Below are positions 16,789-26,452 of a DNA stretch of 64,000 nt, one piece after another. The stretch comes from JAENVU01 sp963756815 (GTDB taxonomy: Bacteria > Actinomycetota > Acidimicrobiia > IMCC26256 > JAENVU01), in assembly GCA_963756815.1 (NCBI GenBank), contig CAVWPR010000038.1, positions 39,568-103,567 of the forward strand. Reading direction: 5' to 3'. The position numbers and the translations under genes were made by a program. Each line of letters begins with the position of its first letter. The stretch's first letter is position 1. The notes below the pieces were generated by a model. It ran no database searches. It worked only from the letters and a program-made list of their open reading frames with translations, and was not told where the DNA came from.

Positions 16789-17187
16789 GTGGGTGAAGCG
16801 TTCGATCTCGACTCGACGGTGGTGCACCTGGGCGCCGGTGCGACCGCGGTGCCGTTCGGTGACGCCGACTGGTCGCCGGAGTGGCTCGAGCGGTACGAGC
16901 GGACCTTCGCCGCGGATGGCGACGACGGCCGGATGGTGTGCGTGTTCCCGCAGCCCGCGTCGTGGACCACGTGGGAGCGCCACCCCGCCGGCGAGGAGCT
17001 CGTCGTGTTGCTGAGCGGTCGGATCGACGTGATCCAGGAGATCGACGGTGAGCACCGGAGGGTCGAGCTGCGGGCCGGCGAGGCGATGGTCAACCCGCGC
17101 GGGGTGTGGCACACCGCCGACGTCCACGAGGCCGGGAAGGGACTGTTCGTGACGCCCGGCCGCGGGACCGAGCACCGCCCGCGTTGA
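16789..17187 (+). CDS. Cupin-domain protein
   Basis: 132 residues, a single cupin barrel: TTWERHPAGEELVVLLSGRI is motif 1, with His, Glu and Glu, and GEAMVNPRGVWHTADV is motif 2, with the late histidine. Upstream residues FGDADWSPEWLERYERTFA are unremarkable. It could bind a metal and act as an isomerase, dioxygenase or sensor; nothing here decides. GTG 16789 has GGAGG 8 bases upstream. It sits alone between the decayed HNH gene and the pyr operon leader. Confidence 0.78.
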   Translation: MGEAFDLDSTVVHLGAGATAVPFGDADWSPEWLERYERTFAADGDDGRMVCVFPQPASWTTWERHPAGEELVVLLSGRIDVIQEIDGEHRRVELRAGEAMVNPRGVWHTADVHEAGKGLFVTPGRGTEHRPR

Positions 17188-17225
17188 TCGTCGTCGCGAG
17201 GCGCGATCGCGACGCGCGCGCGTGG

Positions 17226-17266
17226 TACGGTCCTCCGACTCCGTCAACGGGATCCTGCGAGGTCCC
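17226..17266 (+). promoter_or_regulatory. pyr operon leader: -10 box and PyrR-binding loop
   Basis: TACGGT at 17226-17231 is a likely -10 box. The RNA from 17249 to 17266 folds as GGGA, bulged U, CC, loop UGCGA, GG, UCCC. Its sequence GAUCCUGCGAGGUC matches 10 of the 12 fixed positions of the PyrR-binding-loop consensus ARUCCNGNGAGGYU known from Bacillus and mycobacteria. It ends 17 bases before the pyrR ATG (17284) and close to its ribosome site (GAGGACGAG), with no terminator between. Translational repression by UMP-bound PyrR, as shown for Mycobacterium smegmatis, is the likeliest mechanism. Confidence 0.72.
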
Positions 17267-17283
17267 CACGGGATGAGGACGAG

Positions 17284-17913
17284 ATGGCCGAGAGCCGCAA
17301 CGGCGCCCCGAGCGCCGCACAGATCGACACGCCGGCCGCCCGTGAGGGCGGCTTTTCTCTGCGCACGACCGTGTTCGGCGCCGACGAGCTGCGGCGGGCG
17401 CAGACCCGCATCGCCCACGAGATCGTCGAGCGCAACCACGGCGCCGACGACGTCGTGCTGGTGGGGCTGCACCTGCGCGGACCCGAGATCGCCCAGCGTC
17501 TGGCCGAGGCCATCGAGTCGTTCGAGTCGGTGCCGGTGCCGGTCGGCGCCCTCGACGTCGCCTTCTACCGCGACGACATCGGGCTGCGCCACGTGCAACC
17601 GCTCGGGCCCACGGAGATGCCGGTCGACATCACCGGCCGGGTCGTGGTGCTCGTCGACGACGTGCTCTTCACCGGTCGCACCATCCGCGCCGCGATGGAC
17701 GCGCTCACCGAGCTCGGCCGGCCGCGCGCGATCCAGCTCGCGGTGCTGGTCGACCGCGGTCACCGGGAGCTGCCGATCCGCGCCGACTTCGTGGGGAAGA
17801 ACCTGCCGACCGCCGAGCGGGAGGACGTGCGGGTGCGCCTGCGCGAGGCCGACGACGTCGCCGAGGACACCATCGAGCTCTGGGGGCCCGACGGCGAAGG
17901 CGACGCAGCGTGA
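17284..17913 (+). CDS. pyrR: Bifunctional pyr operon regulator / uracil phosphoribosyltransferase PyrR
   Basis: RNA-binding regulator that senses UMP and represses the pyr genes, with some uracil phosphoribosyltransferase activity. 209 residues, slightly long because of a 25-residue polar N-terminal extension. Motifs: ELRRAQTRIAHEIVERN, VVLVGLHLRGPEIAQRL, DVAFYRDDIG and the PRPP loop VVLVDDVLFTGRTIRAAMD, then LVDRGHRELPIRADFVGKNL. A matching RNA target lies in its own leader. The stop overlaps the pyrB start by 4 bases. Confidence 0.94.
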   Translation: MAESRNGAPSAAQIDTPAAREGGFSLRTTVFGADELRRAQTRIAHEIVERNHGADDVVLVGLHLRGPEIAQRLAEAIESFESVPVPVGALDVAFYRDDIGLRHVQPLGPTEMPVDITGRVVVLVDDVLFTGRTIRAAMDALTELGRPRAIQLAVLVDRGHRELPIRADFVGKNLPTAEREDVRVRLREADDVAEDTIELWGPDGEGDAA

Positions 17914-18914
17914 GCGAGGCCGCAGGCATCTCCGAGTCGACACGAACCGGCCGAGCGGGGCCCGAGCGGCCCGCGCCGCAGGCGCAGGAGCGGGGTGGAC
18001 GTCACCTGCTCTCGATCGAGGACCTGGACCGCGCGGGGATCGTCGAGTTCCTCGACGGCGCCGAGCACATGAGCGACGTGCTCGGCCGGGAGATCCCGAA
18101 GGTGCCCGCGCTGCGGGGCAAGACGGTGGTGAGCCTCTTCTACGAGGACTCGACCCGCACCCGGCTCTCGTTCGAGACCGCGGCCAAGCGACTGAGCGCC
18201 GACACGATGACGTTCACCGCCGGCTCGTCCTCGGTGAAGAAGGGCGAGTCGCTCCTCGACACGGTCAGGACGATCGAGGCGATGGGCATCGACGCGATGG
18301 TCGTCCGGCACTCGGCCGCGGGTGCACCCCACCGCATCGCCGGCTGGATCGACGCCGCGGTGGTCAACGCGGGCGACGGTCGCCACGGCCATCCGACCCA
18401 GGCGCTGCTCGACGCGTTCACGCTCCGGCGTCATCGCGGCGACCTCACGGGCGCGCGCATCGGGATCGTCGGCGACGTCCGCAACTCGCGGGTCGCACGC
18501 AGTGGCATCCAGTGCTGGTCGCGGCTCGGGGCCGAGGTGACGCTCGTCGGTCCGCCGACGCTGATGCCCGAGTACGTCGACGACTGGCCGGTGCGCGTGA
18601 CCCACGATCTCGACGACGTCCTCACCGAGCTCGACGTCGTCTACGTGCTGCGCGTGCAGCAGGAGCGCATCGGGCGGGCGCTGCTGCCCAGCCTGCGCGA
18701 GTACTACGCGCGCTGGGGGCTCAGTGAGGCGCGGGCCGCGAACCTCAAGCCCGACGCGCTGGTGATGCACCCCGGCCCGATGATCCGCGGCGACGAGATC
18801 GCGACGTCCGTGGTCGACGGTCCCCGCTCGCTCGTGCGCGAGCAGGTCGCGAACGGCGTGGCGGTGCGCATGGCCGTGCTCTGGCAGCTCGTCGGCTCCG
18901 GAGGTGTGGTGTGA
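17910..18914 (+). CDS. pyrB: Aspartate carbamoyltransferase catalytic subunit
   Basis: Condenses carbamoyl phosphate and aspartate to carbamoyl-aspartate. 334 residues. Motifs: FYEDSTRTRLSFETAAKRL (carbamoyl-phosphate loop), SSSVKKGESLLDT, VVRHSAAGAPHRIA, GDGRHGHPTQALLDAFTL and MHPGPMIRGDEI. The first 30 or so residues (ESTRTGRAGPERPAPQAQER) are not part of the family; they are encoded by a copy of the dispersed palindromic element, so the native start is either this GTG or one inside the insertion. No pyrI regulatory subunit is seen, as usual for actinobacteria. Confidence 0.95.
   Translation: MSEAAGISESTRTGRAGPERPAPQAQERGGRHLLSIEDLDRAGIVEFLDGAEHMSDVLGREIPKVPALRGKTVVSLFYEDSTRTRLSFETAAKRLSADTMTFTAGSSSVKKGESLLDTVRTIEAMGIDAMVVRHSAAGAPHRIAGWIDAAVVNAGDGRHGHPTQALLDAFTLRRHRGDLTGARIGIVGDVRNSRVARSGIQCWSRLGAEVTLVGPPTLMPEYVDDWPVRVTHDLDDVLTELDVVYVLRVQQERIGRALLPSLREYYARWGLSEARAANLKPDALVMHPGPMIRGDEIATSVVDGPRSLVREQVANGVAVRMAVLWQLVGSGGVV
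17953..17995. repeat. Dispersed palindromic element, copy B, inside pyrB
   Basis: CGGGGCCCGAGCGGCCCG core (from 17955) followed by the small palindrome GCGCC-GCA-GGCGC and AGGAGCGG. It is in frame and translated as part of the extra N-terminus of PyrB. Confidence 0.65.
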
Positions 18915-18920
18915 GCGAGC

Positions 18921-20213
18921 GTGCTGATCCGTGGCGGCACCGTGGTCGACGAGACCGGTGAGCGCAGCGGGGTCGACGTCCTCGTGCGCGACGGCGTGAT
19001 CGCCGAGGTCGCGCCGGGGCTCGATGCCGCCGGTGCCGAGGTGCTCGACGCCGAGGGTGCGGTCGTCGCGCCCGGGCTGGTCGACATCCAGGTGCACTTC
19101 CGTGAGCCCGGCCGCGAGGAGGCGGAGACGATCGAGACCGGCGCGCGGGCGGCCGCGCTCGGCGGGTTCACCGCCGTCGTCGCCATGCCGAACACCACGC
19201 CGCCGCTCGACGACGCCAAGGTGGTGGGCGCGGTCCTCGAGCAGGGCCGGAAGGCGATGTGTCACGTCACGGTCGCGGGCTGCATCACCGCCGGCCGCGC
19301 CGGCGCGGAGCTCGCGCCGATCGGCGAGCTGTACGACCTCGGCGTGCGCGTGTTCACCGACGACGGCGACTGCGTGGCGGACGCCAACGTGATGCGCCGT
19401 GCGCTCGAGTACTCGACCATGCTCCCGGGCGCGGTGATCGCGCAGCACGCCGAGGACCCGGACCTCGTCGCCGGTGGCCACATGCACGAGGGGGAGTGGT
19501 CGGCGCGGCTCGGCATCCCGGGCCGGCCCGCGGCGGCCGAGATCACGATCGTGGCGCGCGACCTCGAGCTCGCCCGGCTCACGGGTGGCCGCTACCACGT
19601 GCTGCACATGTCGACTGCGGGCGCCACCGATCTGGTGCGGACGGCGAAGGCGGCCGGCGTGCGCGTGACCGCCGAGGCGTCGCCGCAGCACTTCACGCTC
19701 ACCGACGCGGAGTGCGCCTCGTTCGATCCCGTCTTCAAGATGAACCCGCCGCTGCGGTCGGAGGCCGACGTGGAGGGCATCCTCACCGGGCTCGTCGACG
19801 GGACGATCGACGCGATCGCCACCGACCACGCGCCCCACCCGCCGGCCACGAAGGAGCTCCCGTTCGAGGAGGCGCCGCCGGGGATGCTCGGGGTGGAGAC
19901 CGCGCTCGCGGTCACGATCACCCGCCTCGTCGAGCCCGGGCACCTGACGCTGCAGCAGGCGCTGGCCCGGTTGAGCTGGCAGCCCGCCCGCATCGCCGGT
20001 CTCGACGCCCACGGCCACGGCCTGGCCGTCGCACCCGGCAACCCGGCCAACCTCTGCGTGATCGACCCGGCCGCCACCTGGGTGGTGGAGGCCGAGCGAT
20101 CCGCGAGCCGGTCGCGCAACACGCCGTGGGCGGGTCGCAAGCTCACCGGGCGGGTGCGCCACACGATCCTGCGGGGAGAACCGGTCGTGATCGACGGGGT
20201 CGCAACCCGATGA
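18921..20213 (+). CDS. pyrC: Dihydroorotase
   Basis: Closes carbamoyl-aspartate to dihydroorotate. 430 residues, class I type. Motifs: APGLVDIQVHFREPGREEAE, GGFTAVVAMPNTTPPLDD, metal-site histidines in IAQHAEDPDL and YHVLHMSTAGATD, AEASPQHFTLTD, FKMNPPLRS and ATDHAPHPPATKELPFE. The first metal motif reads DIQVH instead of DxHxH: one histidine is Gln. All other ligands are present and the gene lies intact inside the pyr operon, so it is probably active; Gln at this position also occurs in other annotated dihydroorotases. Start GTG 18921, 6 bases after the pyrB stop. Confidence 0.93.
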   Translation: MLIRGGTVVDETGERSGVDVLVRDGVIAEVAPGLDAAGAEVLDAEGAVVAPGLVDIQVHFREPGREEAETIETGARAAALGGFTAVVAMPNTTPPLDDAKVVGAVLEQGRKAMCHVTVAGCITAGRAGAELAPIGELYDLGVRVFTDDGDCVADANVMRRALEYSTMLPGAVIAQHAEDPDLVAGGHMHEGEWSARLGIPGRPAAAEITIVARDLELARLTGGRYHVLHMSTAGATDLVRTAKAAGVRVTAEASPQHFTLTDAECASFDPVFKMNPPLRSEADVEGILTGLVDGTIDAIATDHAPHPPATKELPFEEAPPGMLGVETALAVTITRLVEPGHLTLQQALARLSWQPARIAGLDAHGHGLAVAPGNPANLCVIDPAATWVVEAERSASRSRNTPWAGRKLTGRVRHTILRGEPVVIDGVATR

Positions 20214-20238
20214 TGCGCACCACGGAGGAGGGAGGTCG

Positions 20239-21324
20239 ATGAGATCCGAGGAAGCCGTGCTGGTCCTGCGGGACGGCGAGACGTTCGAGGGGGAGTCGCT
20301 CGGTGCCGCGGTGCCGGCGACGGGCACGGGCGAGGTGGTGTTCAACACCGCGCTGTCCGGCTACCAGGAGATCGTCACCGACCCGAGCTACGCCGGGCAG
20401 ATCATCACGTTCACCTACCCGCACATCGGCAACTACGGCACGAACGCCGACGACGACGAGGCGCCGGCGCCGTTCTGTCGCGGCGTCATCGTGCGCGATC
20501 TCGCCCGTCGGCACAGCAACTGGCGGGCGACCGAGTCGCTCGACGCGTTCCTCGCGCGGCACGGCGTGCCCGCGATCGCAGGGATCGACACGCGGCGGCT
20601 CACCCGTCACCTGCGCGATCACGGCGCGGTGCCCGGCGCGTTCGGCACCGACGAGTCCGCGGTCCGGGCGACGGCGAGCGCGAGCGAGCCGACCGACGGT
20701 GTCGACCTCGTGGCCACCGTCACCACCGCGACGCCCTACTCCTACGGCGATCCCGACGCGCCGTTCCACGTCGTCGCCTACGACTACGGCATCAAGCGCA
20801 CGATCCTGCGCCACCTGGCCGGCGCCGGGTGCTTCGTGGACGTGGTGCCGGCCACGACGCCCGCGGCCGACGTCGTCGAGCGGGCGCCGGACGGCATCTT
20901 CCTCTCGAACGGTCCCGGCGACCCGGCCGCGGTGGTGGGCGCGGCCGACGTGGTGCGCGGGCTGGTGGGCTCGGGCATCCCGCTCTTCGGCATCTGCCTC
21001 GGTCACCAGATCCTCGGGCAGGCGCTCGGCGGCACCACGTTCAAGCTGCCGTTCGGCCACCACGGCGGCAACCATCCCGTCCGGCACGTGTCGACCGGCG
21101 CGGTGGAGATCACGAGCCAGAACCACAACTACGCGGTCGACCCGGACACGCTCGACCGGGCGGTGGAGATCACCCACGTCAACCTGAACGACGGCGTGTG
21201 CGAGGGCCTGCGGGTGACGGGGGAGCCGGTGTTCTCGGTGCAGCACCATCCCGAGGCCGGGCCCGGACCGCACGACGCGGCCTACCTGTTCGACGAGTTC
21301 ACGACGCTGATGGCGGGGAGCTGA
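20239..21324 (+). CDS. carA: Carbamoyl-phosphate synthase small (glutaminase) subunit
   Basis: Hydrolyses glutamine and passes ammonia to CarB. 361 residues. N-terminal domain: FEGESLGAAVPATGTGEVVF and TDPSYAGQIITFTYPHIGNY. Class I glutaminase: FLSNGPGDPAAV, FGICLGHQILGQALGG with the catalytic Cys, LPFGHHGGNHPVR, SQNHNYAVD and VQHHPEAGPGPHD with the catalytic His and Glu. ATG 20239 has a GGAGGGAGG ribosome site. One base separates its stop from carB. Confidence 0.96.
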   Translation: MRSEEAVLVLRDGETFEGESLGAAVPATGTGEVVFNTALSGYQEIVTDPSYAGQIITFTYPHIGNYGTNADDDEAPAPFCRGVIVRDLARRHSNWRATESLDAFLARHGVPAIAGIDTRRLTRHLRDHGAVPGAFGTDESAVRATASASEPTDGVDLVATVTTATPYSYGDPDAPFHVVAYDYGIKRTILRHLAGAGCFVDVVPATTPAADVVERAPDGIFLSNGPGDPAAVVGAADVVRGLVGSGIPLFGICLGHQILGQALGGTTFKLPFGHHGGNHPVRHVSTGAVEITSQNHNYAVDPDTLDRAVEITHVNLNDGVCEGLRVTGEPVFSVQHHPEAGPGPHDAAYLFDEFTTLMAGS

Positions 21325-21325
21325 C

Positions 21326-24300
21326 GTGCCCAAGCGCACTGACCTGGAGTCGATCCTGATCGTGGGCAGCGGCCCGATCGTGATCGGTCAGGCCTGCGAG
21401 TTCGACTACTCCGGGACCCAGGCGTGCCGGGTGCTGCGCGACGAGGGCTACCGCGTGGTGCTGGTGAACTCGAACCCGGCGACGATCATGACCGACCCCG
21501 ACTTCGCCGACGCGACCTACGTGGAGCCGCTCGACGTCGCCAGCCTGCGCCGGATCATCGAGCGGGAGCGGCCCGACGCGCTCCTGCCGACGCTCGGCGG
21601 CCAGACCGCCCTGAACCTCGCCATCGAGCTCGACGAGGCGGGCGTGCTCGCCGAGTTCGGCGTCGAGCTCATCGGCGCCAGCGTCGAGGCGATCCACACC
21701 GCCGAGGACCGCAGCCGCTTCAAGACCGCCATGACCGAGATCGGCCTGTCGGTGCCGAAGTCGGGCCTCGCCTACACGGTGGAGGAGGCGGTTCGGGTGG
21801 GCGAGGAGGTCGGGTTCCCGCTCATCTGCCGGCCGAGCTTCATCCTGGGGGGCGGCGGCACCGGCTTCGCCTACGACGTCGACGAGCTGCGCGCCGGTCG
21901 CGACGCGCGGCCTCGCTGCGAGCCCGGTCGACGAGATCCTCCTCGAGCAATCGGTGCTCGGCTGGAAGGAGTACGAGCTCGAGGTCATGCGCGACCACGC
22001 CGACAACGTGGTGGTCATCTGCGCGATCGAGAACGTCGACGCGATGGGCGTGCACACCGGTGACTCCATCACCGTCGCACCCGCGCAGACGCTCACCGAC
22101 GTCGAGTACCAGCGCATGCGCGACGCCGCCTTCGCGTGCATCCGCCGCATCGGTGTCGAGACCGGCGGCTCGAACGTGCAGTTCGGGCTCGACCCCACCA
22201 ACGGCCACATGGTCATCATCGAGATGAACCCTCGCGTGTCGCGTTCGAGCGCGCTCGCGAGCAAGGCCACCGGGTTCCCGATCGCCAAGATCGCGGCCAA
22301 GCTCGCCGTCGGCTACTCGCTCGACGAGGTGCGCAACGACATCACCGAGGTCACGCCCGCGAGCTTCGAGCCGACCATCGACTACGTCGTCACCAAGGTC
22401 CCGCGCTGGGCGTTCGAGAAGCTGCCGGGGGCGGAGCCGGTGCTCGGCACGATGATGCAGTCGGTCGGCGAGGTGATGGCGATCGGTCGCACGTTCCCCG
22501 AGTCGCTCCAGAAGGCGATGCGGTCGCTCGAGACCGGGCGCGCCGGGTTCGACCCGCACGACCCCGTGTTCGGCGCGATGGACGACGAGGAGCTCGAACG
22601 CGCCTGCCGCACGCCCACGCCCGACCGGCTGTTCGCGGTGGCGAACGCGCTCGCCCGCGGCACCACCGTCGAGCGGCTCCACGAGATCACCTCCATCGAC
22701 CCCTGGTTCCTCGACCAGATGGCCCAGATCGTCGAAGCCGACGCCGAGCTCGCGGCGATGCCGGGTCCGGACGCGCTCGACCGGCGCACGTGGCGGTGGG
22801 CGAAGCGGCTCGGCTTCGGCGACGCGCAGCTCGCCGCGCACTGGGACGTCGACCCGGACGCGGTGAGGGAGGCGCGCTCGCGCGCCGGCGTCGACATCAC
22901 CTACAAGACCGTCGACACGTGCGCCGCCGAGTTCGCGGCCTCGACGCCGTACCACTACGGCACGTACGAGGACACGAGCGAGGTCGCGCCGCTCACGAAG
23001 CCGGCGGTGGTCATCCTCGGCAGCGGCCCCAACCGCATCGGGCAGGGTGTCGAGTTCGACTACTGCTGCGTGCACGCCGCGTTCGCGCTCTCGGAGGCCG
23101 GGTTCGAGACCGTGATGGTCAACTGCAACCCGGAGACGGTGTCGACCGACTACGACACCAGCGACCGGCTGTTCTTCGAGCCCCTCTCGGTGGAGGGCGT
23201 GCGCAACGTGTGCCACACGCTGCAGGCGGAGGGCGAGCTGCGCGGGGTGATCGTGGCGCTCGGCGGCCAGACGCCGCTCAAGCTCGCCCACGCGCTCCAG
23301 CAGGCCGGCATCCCGATCGTGGGCACGAGCCCGGAGTCGATCGACCTGGCCGAGGACCGCGATCGCTTCAACGCGCTGTGCGACCGTTTGGAGATCCCGC
23401 AGCCCGCCGGGCGGCACCGCGACGAGCGCGCCGGCCGCGCAGGCGATCGCGGCGGGGATCGGCTTCCCGGTCCTGGTCCGACCCTCGTACGTGCTCGGTG
23501 GCCGCGCCATGCAGATCGTGTTCGACGCCGAGGGCCTCGACACCGCGATGGCGGAGCTCGCGACCGCGGGCTCACTCGGACGGGAGGGCGGGCTGTCGGC
23601 CGAGCGGCCCGCGCTCATCGACCGCTTCCTCGAGGACGCGATCGAGGTCGACGTCGACGCACTCCGCGACCACACCGGCGAGGTGATGATCGGCGGGGTG
23701 ATGGAGCACATCGAGGAGGCGGGCGTGCACTCGGGCGACAGCGCGTGCGTCCTGCCGCCGTCGACGCTGAGCGCCGACACGATCGCGACCATCTCCGAGC
23801 ACACGGAGCGCCTCGCCACCGCGCTCGACGTCCGCGGCCTGCTGAACGTGCAGTACGCGGTCAAGGACGGCCAGGTCCTCGTGATCGAGGCGAACCCGCG
23901 TGCCAGCCGCACCGTGCCGTTCGTGAGCAAGGCGACCGGCGTGCCGCTCGCGAAGGTCGCGGCGCGCGTGATGCTCGGCGCCACGCTCGCCGAGCTGCGC
24001 GACGAGGGTCTGCTCCGCCCTCCGGCCGAGGGCGGTCACGTGTCGGTCAAGGAGGCGGTGCTCCCGTTCAACCGGTTCCCGACCGTCGACACGCTGCTCG
24101 GACCCGAGATGCGCTCGACCGGCGAGGTGATGGGCATCGACCGCTCGTTCGGCCTCGCGTTCGCCAAGAGCCAGGCCGCGGCCGGGGCGCGCCTGCCCGA
24201 GTCCGGCACGATCTTCCTGTCGCTCGCGGACCGCGACAAGGAGCAGGGCCTCGTGGCCGCGGCGCGCTTCGCCGAGCTCGGGTTCTCGATCGTGGCGACG

Positions 24301-24627
24301 GCCGGGACGGCGGAGGCGTGCGAGGCGCGGGGGATCCCGGTCAAGGCCGTCGTGGCCAAGGTCGGCGAGCCCGGAGGGGTCGACGCGTTGGAGCTCATCT
24401 CGTCGGGCGAGGTCGACCTCGTGGTGAACACGCCGCGCGGTCGCGGTCCGCGCGCCGACGGCGCCCACATCCGGCGCGCGGCGGTGGTGCACAACCGTCC
24501 GTGCCTCACCACCGTCGCCGCCGCGCTCGCTGCCGCGGCGGGCATCGCCGAGAGCCGCACCACCGACGTGACGGTGCGCTCGCTGCAGGAGTACCACCGC
24601 GACGGTCAGCTGCGGCTCGGGGTGTGA
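21326..24627 (+). CDS. carB: Carbamoyl-phosphate synthase large subunit, two frameshifts
   Basis: Makes carbamoyl phosphate from bicarbonate, ammonia and two ATP. Corrected length is 1,099 residues, exactly typical. First half: ILIVGSGPIVIGQACEFDYS and LPTLGGQTALNLA (pre-ATP-grasp), FPLICRPSFILGGGGTGF, then GLDPTNGHMVIIEMNPRVSR. Second half: VVILGSGPNRIGQGVEFDYC, GVIVALGGQTPLKLA, GFPVLVRPSYVLGGRAMQIV and VLVIEANPRASRTVPFVSKA. The C-terminal MGS-like allosteric domain has FSIVATAGTAEACEARG and LVVNTPRGRGPRADG. Extra bases lie near 21895 and 23410 (GGG for GG). An essential gene with every motif intact points to sequencing error, not decay. Confidence 0.95.
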
Positions 24628-24680
24628 GTGGGCGCCCGGTGCTGAGGCGACGGACGGGCATCCCGGCCCGCACCGTCGAC

Positions 24681-25610
24681 ATGTCGGTGACGGTCGCCGG
24701 ACTCGAGCTCGCGAGTCCCGTCGTCGCCGCGTCCGGGACGTTCGGGCACGGCGCCGAGGTGCTGCACCTCGTGGATCCGGCGCGGCTCGGTGCGCTCACG
24801 GTGAAGTCGCTCGCCGCGTTCGCGTGGGCGGGGAACGCGGCCCCGCGTCTGCACGCGGCCGCGGGCGGCGGGATGCTCAACTCGGTGGGGCTGCAGGGGC
24901 CGGGCGTGGAGCGGTGGATCGCCGACGAGCTCCCCGCGCTGGCAGCCGGCGGCGTCCCCGTGATCGTGTCGCTCTGGGGTCGTTCGGTCGAGGACTTCGC
25001 GCGTGCTGCGGAGATGCTCACGGGTCAGGCGGGGGCCTGCGCGGCGATCGAGCTCAACGTCAGCTGCCCGAACGTCGAGGACGCGGCGCGAATGTTCGCG
25101 CACTCGCCCGATGCGACCGGTGCGGTGGTCGCGGCCGTGCGCGCGGTGGGCCTGGGTCGGCCGCTGCTCGCCAAGCTGTCGCCGAACACGTTCGAGGTCG
25201 TCGACGTTGCGCGCGCCGCGGTCGAGGCCGGCGCGAGCGGCCTGACGCTCGTCAACACGCTGCTCGGACTCGGCATCGACGCCCAGAGCCGTCGGCCGCT
25301 GCTCGGGAACGTCACCGGTGGCTACTCCGGTACGCCGATCAAGCCGGTGGCGCTCCGGGTGGTGCACGAGGTGACACGAGCCCTCCCGGGGGTCCCGGTG
25401 ATCGGGACCGGCGGGGTCGCGTCGGGCACCGACGCGGTCGAGATGCTCCTCGCCGGCGCGAGCGCGGTCGGCGTGGGCACCGCCAACTTCCTCGAGCCCC
25501 GGGCGGTGAACCGCATCCACGACGAGCTCGCGGCGTGGTGTGCCGAGCGAAACGTCCCCCGCGTCGCCGACCTCGTCGGCGCGCTCGATGGACCAGGAGC
25601 GAGCTCATGA
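24681..25610 (+). CDS. pyrD: Dihydroorotate dehydrogenase (class 1B catalytic subunit type)
   Basis: Oxidises dihydroorotate to orotate on FMN. 309 residues from ATG 24681 (MSVTVAGLELASPVVAASGT), matching the family N-terminus; a GTG at 24639 is in frame but adds unlike residues. Motifs: LTVKSLAAFAWAGNAAPRLH, GGGMLNSVGLQGPGVERW, AIELNVSCPNVED with the class 1B catalytic Cys, LLAKLSPNT, GGYSGTPIKPVALRVVHEV and VIGTGGVASGTDAVEMLLAG. Class 1B enzymes normally pair with an iron-sulfur PyrK; none is in this window, so electron transfer is open. Many actinobacteria instead carry class 2. Its stop overlaps the pyrF ATG (ATGA). Confidence 0.92.
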   Translation: MSVTVAGLELASPVVAASGTFGHGAEVLHLVDPARLGALTVKSLAAFAWAGNAAPRLHAAAGGGMLNSVGLQGPGVERWIADELPALAAGGVPVIVSLWGRSVEDFARAAEMLTGQAGACAAIELNVSCPNVEDAARMFAHSPDATGAVVAAVRAVGLGRPLLAKLSPNTFEVVDVARAAVEAGASGLTLVNTLLGLGIDAQSRRPLLGNVTGGYSGTPIKPVALRVVHEVTRALPGVPVIGTGGVASGTDAVEMLLAGASAVGVGTANFLEPRAVNRIHDELAAWCAERNVPRVADLVGALDGPGASS

Positions 25611-26392
25611 GCGAGGACGTCGTATCCGGAGCACCGATGCCGCGCGGTCCGAGCGTTGCGCAGGCGGAATGTCCGCCGGCCCACGCCGAAGGCGTAGGAG
25701 CGGGGACCGAGGTTCGGGACCGACTCGCGATCGCGCTCGACGTCGGCGATCTCGACGCCGCGCTCGCCATGGCCCGCACGGTCACACCGTGGTTCGGCAT
25801 CGCCAAGGTCGGCTACGAGCTCTACGGCGAGGCCGGTCCGGACGCGTTCGCACGCCTGCGCGACCTCGGGTTCGCCGTGTTCTGTGACCTCAAGCTCCAC
25901 GACATCCCCACCACGGTGGAGCGGGGCGCCGCCGCGCTCGCGCGCCACGGCGTCGGACTCATGAACGCGCACGCGGCAGGCGGCATCGACATGCTCCGCG
26001 CGTTCGTGGCGGGCGCGCACGAGGGCGCGGCGGACGCCGGGGTCGTACCGCCGGTGACGCTCGCGGTCACGGTGCTGACCTCGGACCCGGATGCGTCGAT
26101 GTTCGACGCCCGACTCGCCCTCGCGAGTGACGCGGGGTGCGACGGGGTCGTGTGCAGCGGGCTCGAGCTCGACCGCGTGCGCGCGGTCGGACTCCGGGCG
26201 ATCGTGCCGGGCGTGCGTCCCGCCGGCGCGGATCTCGACGACCAGGCGCGCATCGTGACGCCGGGTGACGCGATCGCCCGGGGTGCCGACTGGATCGTGC
26301 TCGGACGCGCGGTCACGCGTTCGGCGGATCCGGCGGCGGCGGCGGCGGCGGTCGCGGCCGAGGTCGGCGCCGCGACGGCTTCGTCGGACTGA
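25607..26392 (+). CDS. pyrF: Orotidine 5'-phosphate decarboxylase
   Basis: Final UMP step. 261 residues. Motifs: LAIALDVGDLDAALAMA, WFGIAKVGYELYGEAGPDAF, CDLKLHDIPTTVERG (catalytic DxKxxD), MNAHAAGGIDMLRA, AVTVLTSD, IVPGVRPAGADLDDQ and GADWIVLGRAVTRSADP. This is the short bacterial form rather than the long mycobacterial type. The first 37 residues are a Pro/Ala/Gly-rich extension encoded by DNA resembling the dispersed element (ACGCC-GAA-GGCGT then AGGAGCGGGG). ATG overlaps the pyrD stop. Confidence 0.94.
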   Translation: MSEDVVSGAPMPRGPSVAQAECPPAHAEGVGAGTEVRDRLAIALDVGDLDAALAMARTVTPWFGIAKVGYELYGEAGPDAFARLRDLGFAVFCDLKLHDIPTTVERGAAALARHGVGLMNAHAAGGIDMLRAFVAGAHEGAADAGVVPPVTLAVTVLTSDPDASMFDARLALASDAGCDGVVCSGLELDRVRAVGLRAIVPGVRPAGADLDDQARIVTPGDAIARGADWIVLGRAVTRSADPAAAAAAVAAEVGAATASSD

Positions 26393-26452
26393 GCCCGAAT
26401 CCTGACGAAACTTTGATCCGACGCGGCTCGATCGCGTTCTGGAGGCTCCCCG

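Noticed and set aside
21326..24627. Programmed ribosomal frameshifting in carB
   Set aside because: No slippery heptamer or stimulatory structure is evident at 21895 or 23410, and the same kind of extra base occurs in over 20 unrelated genes.
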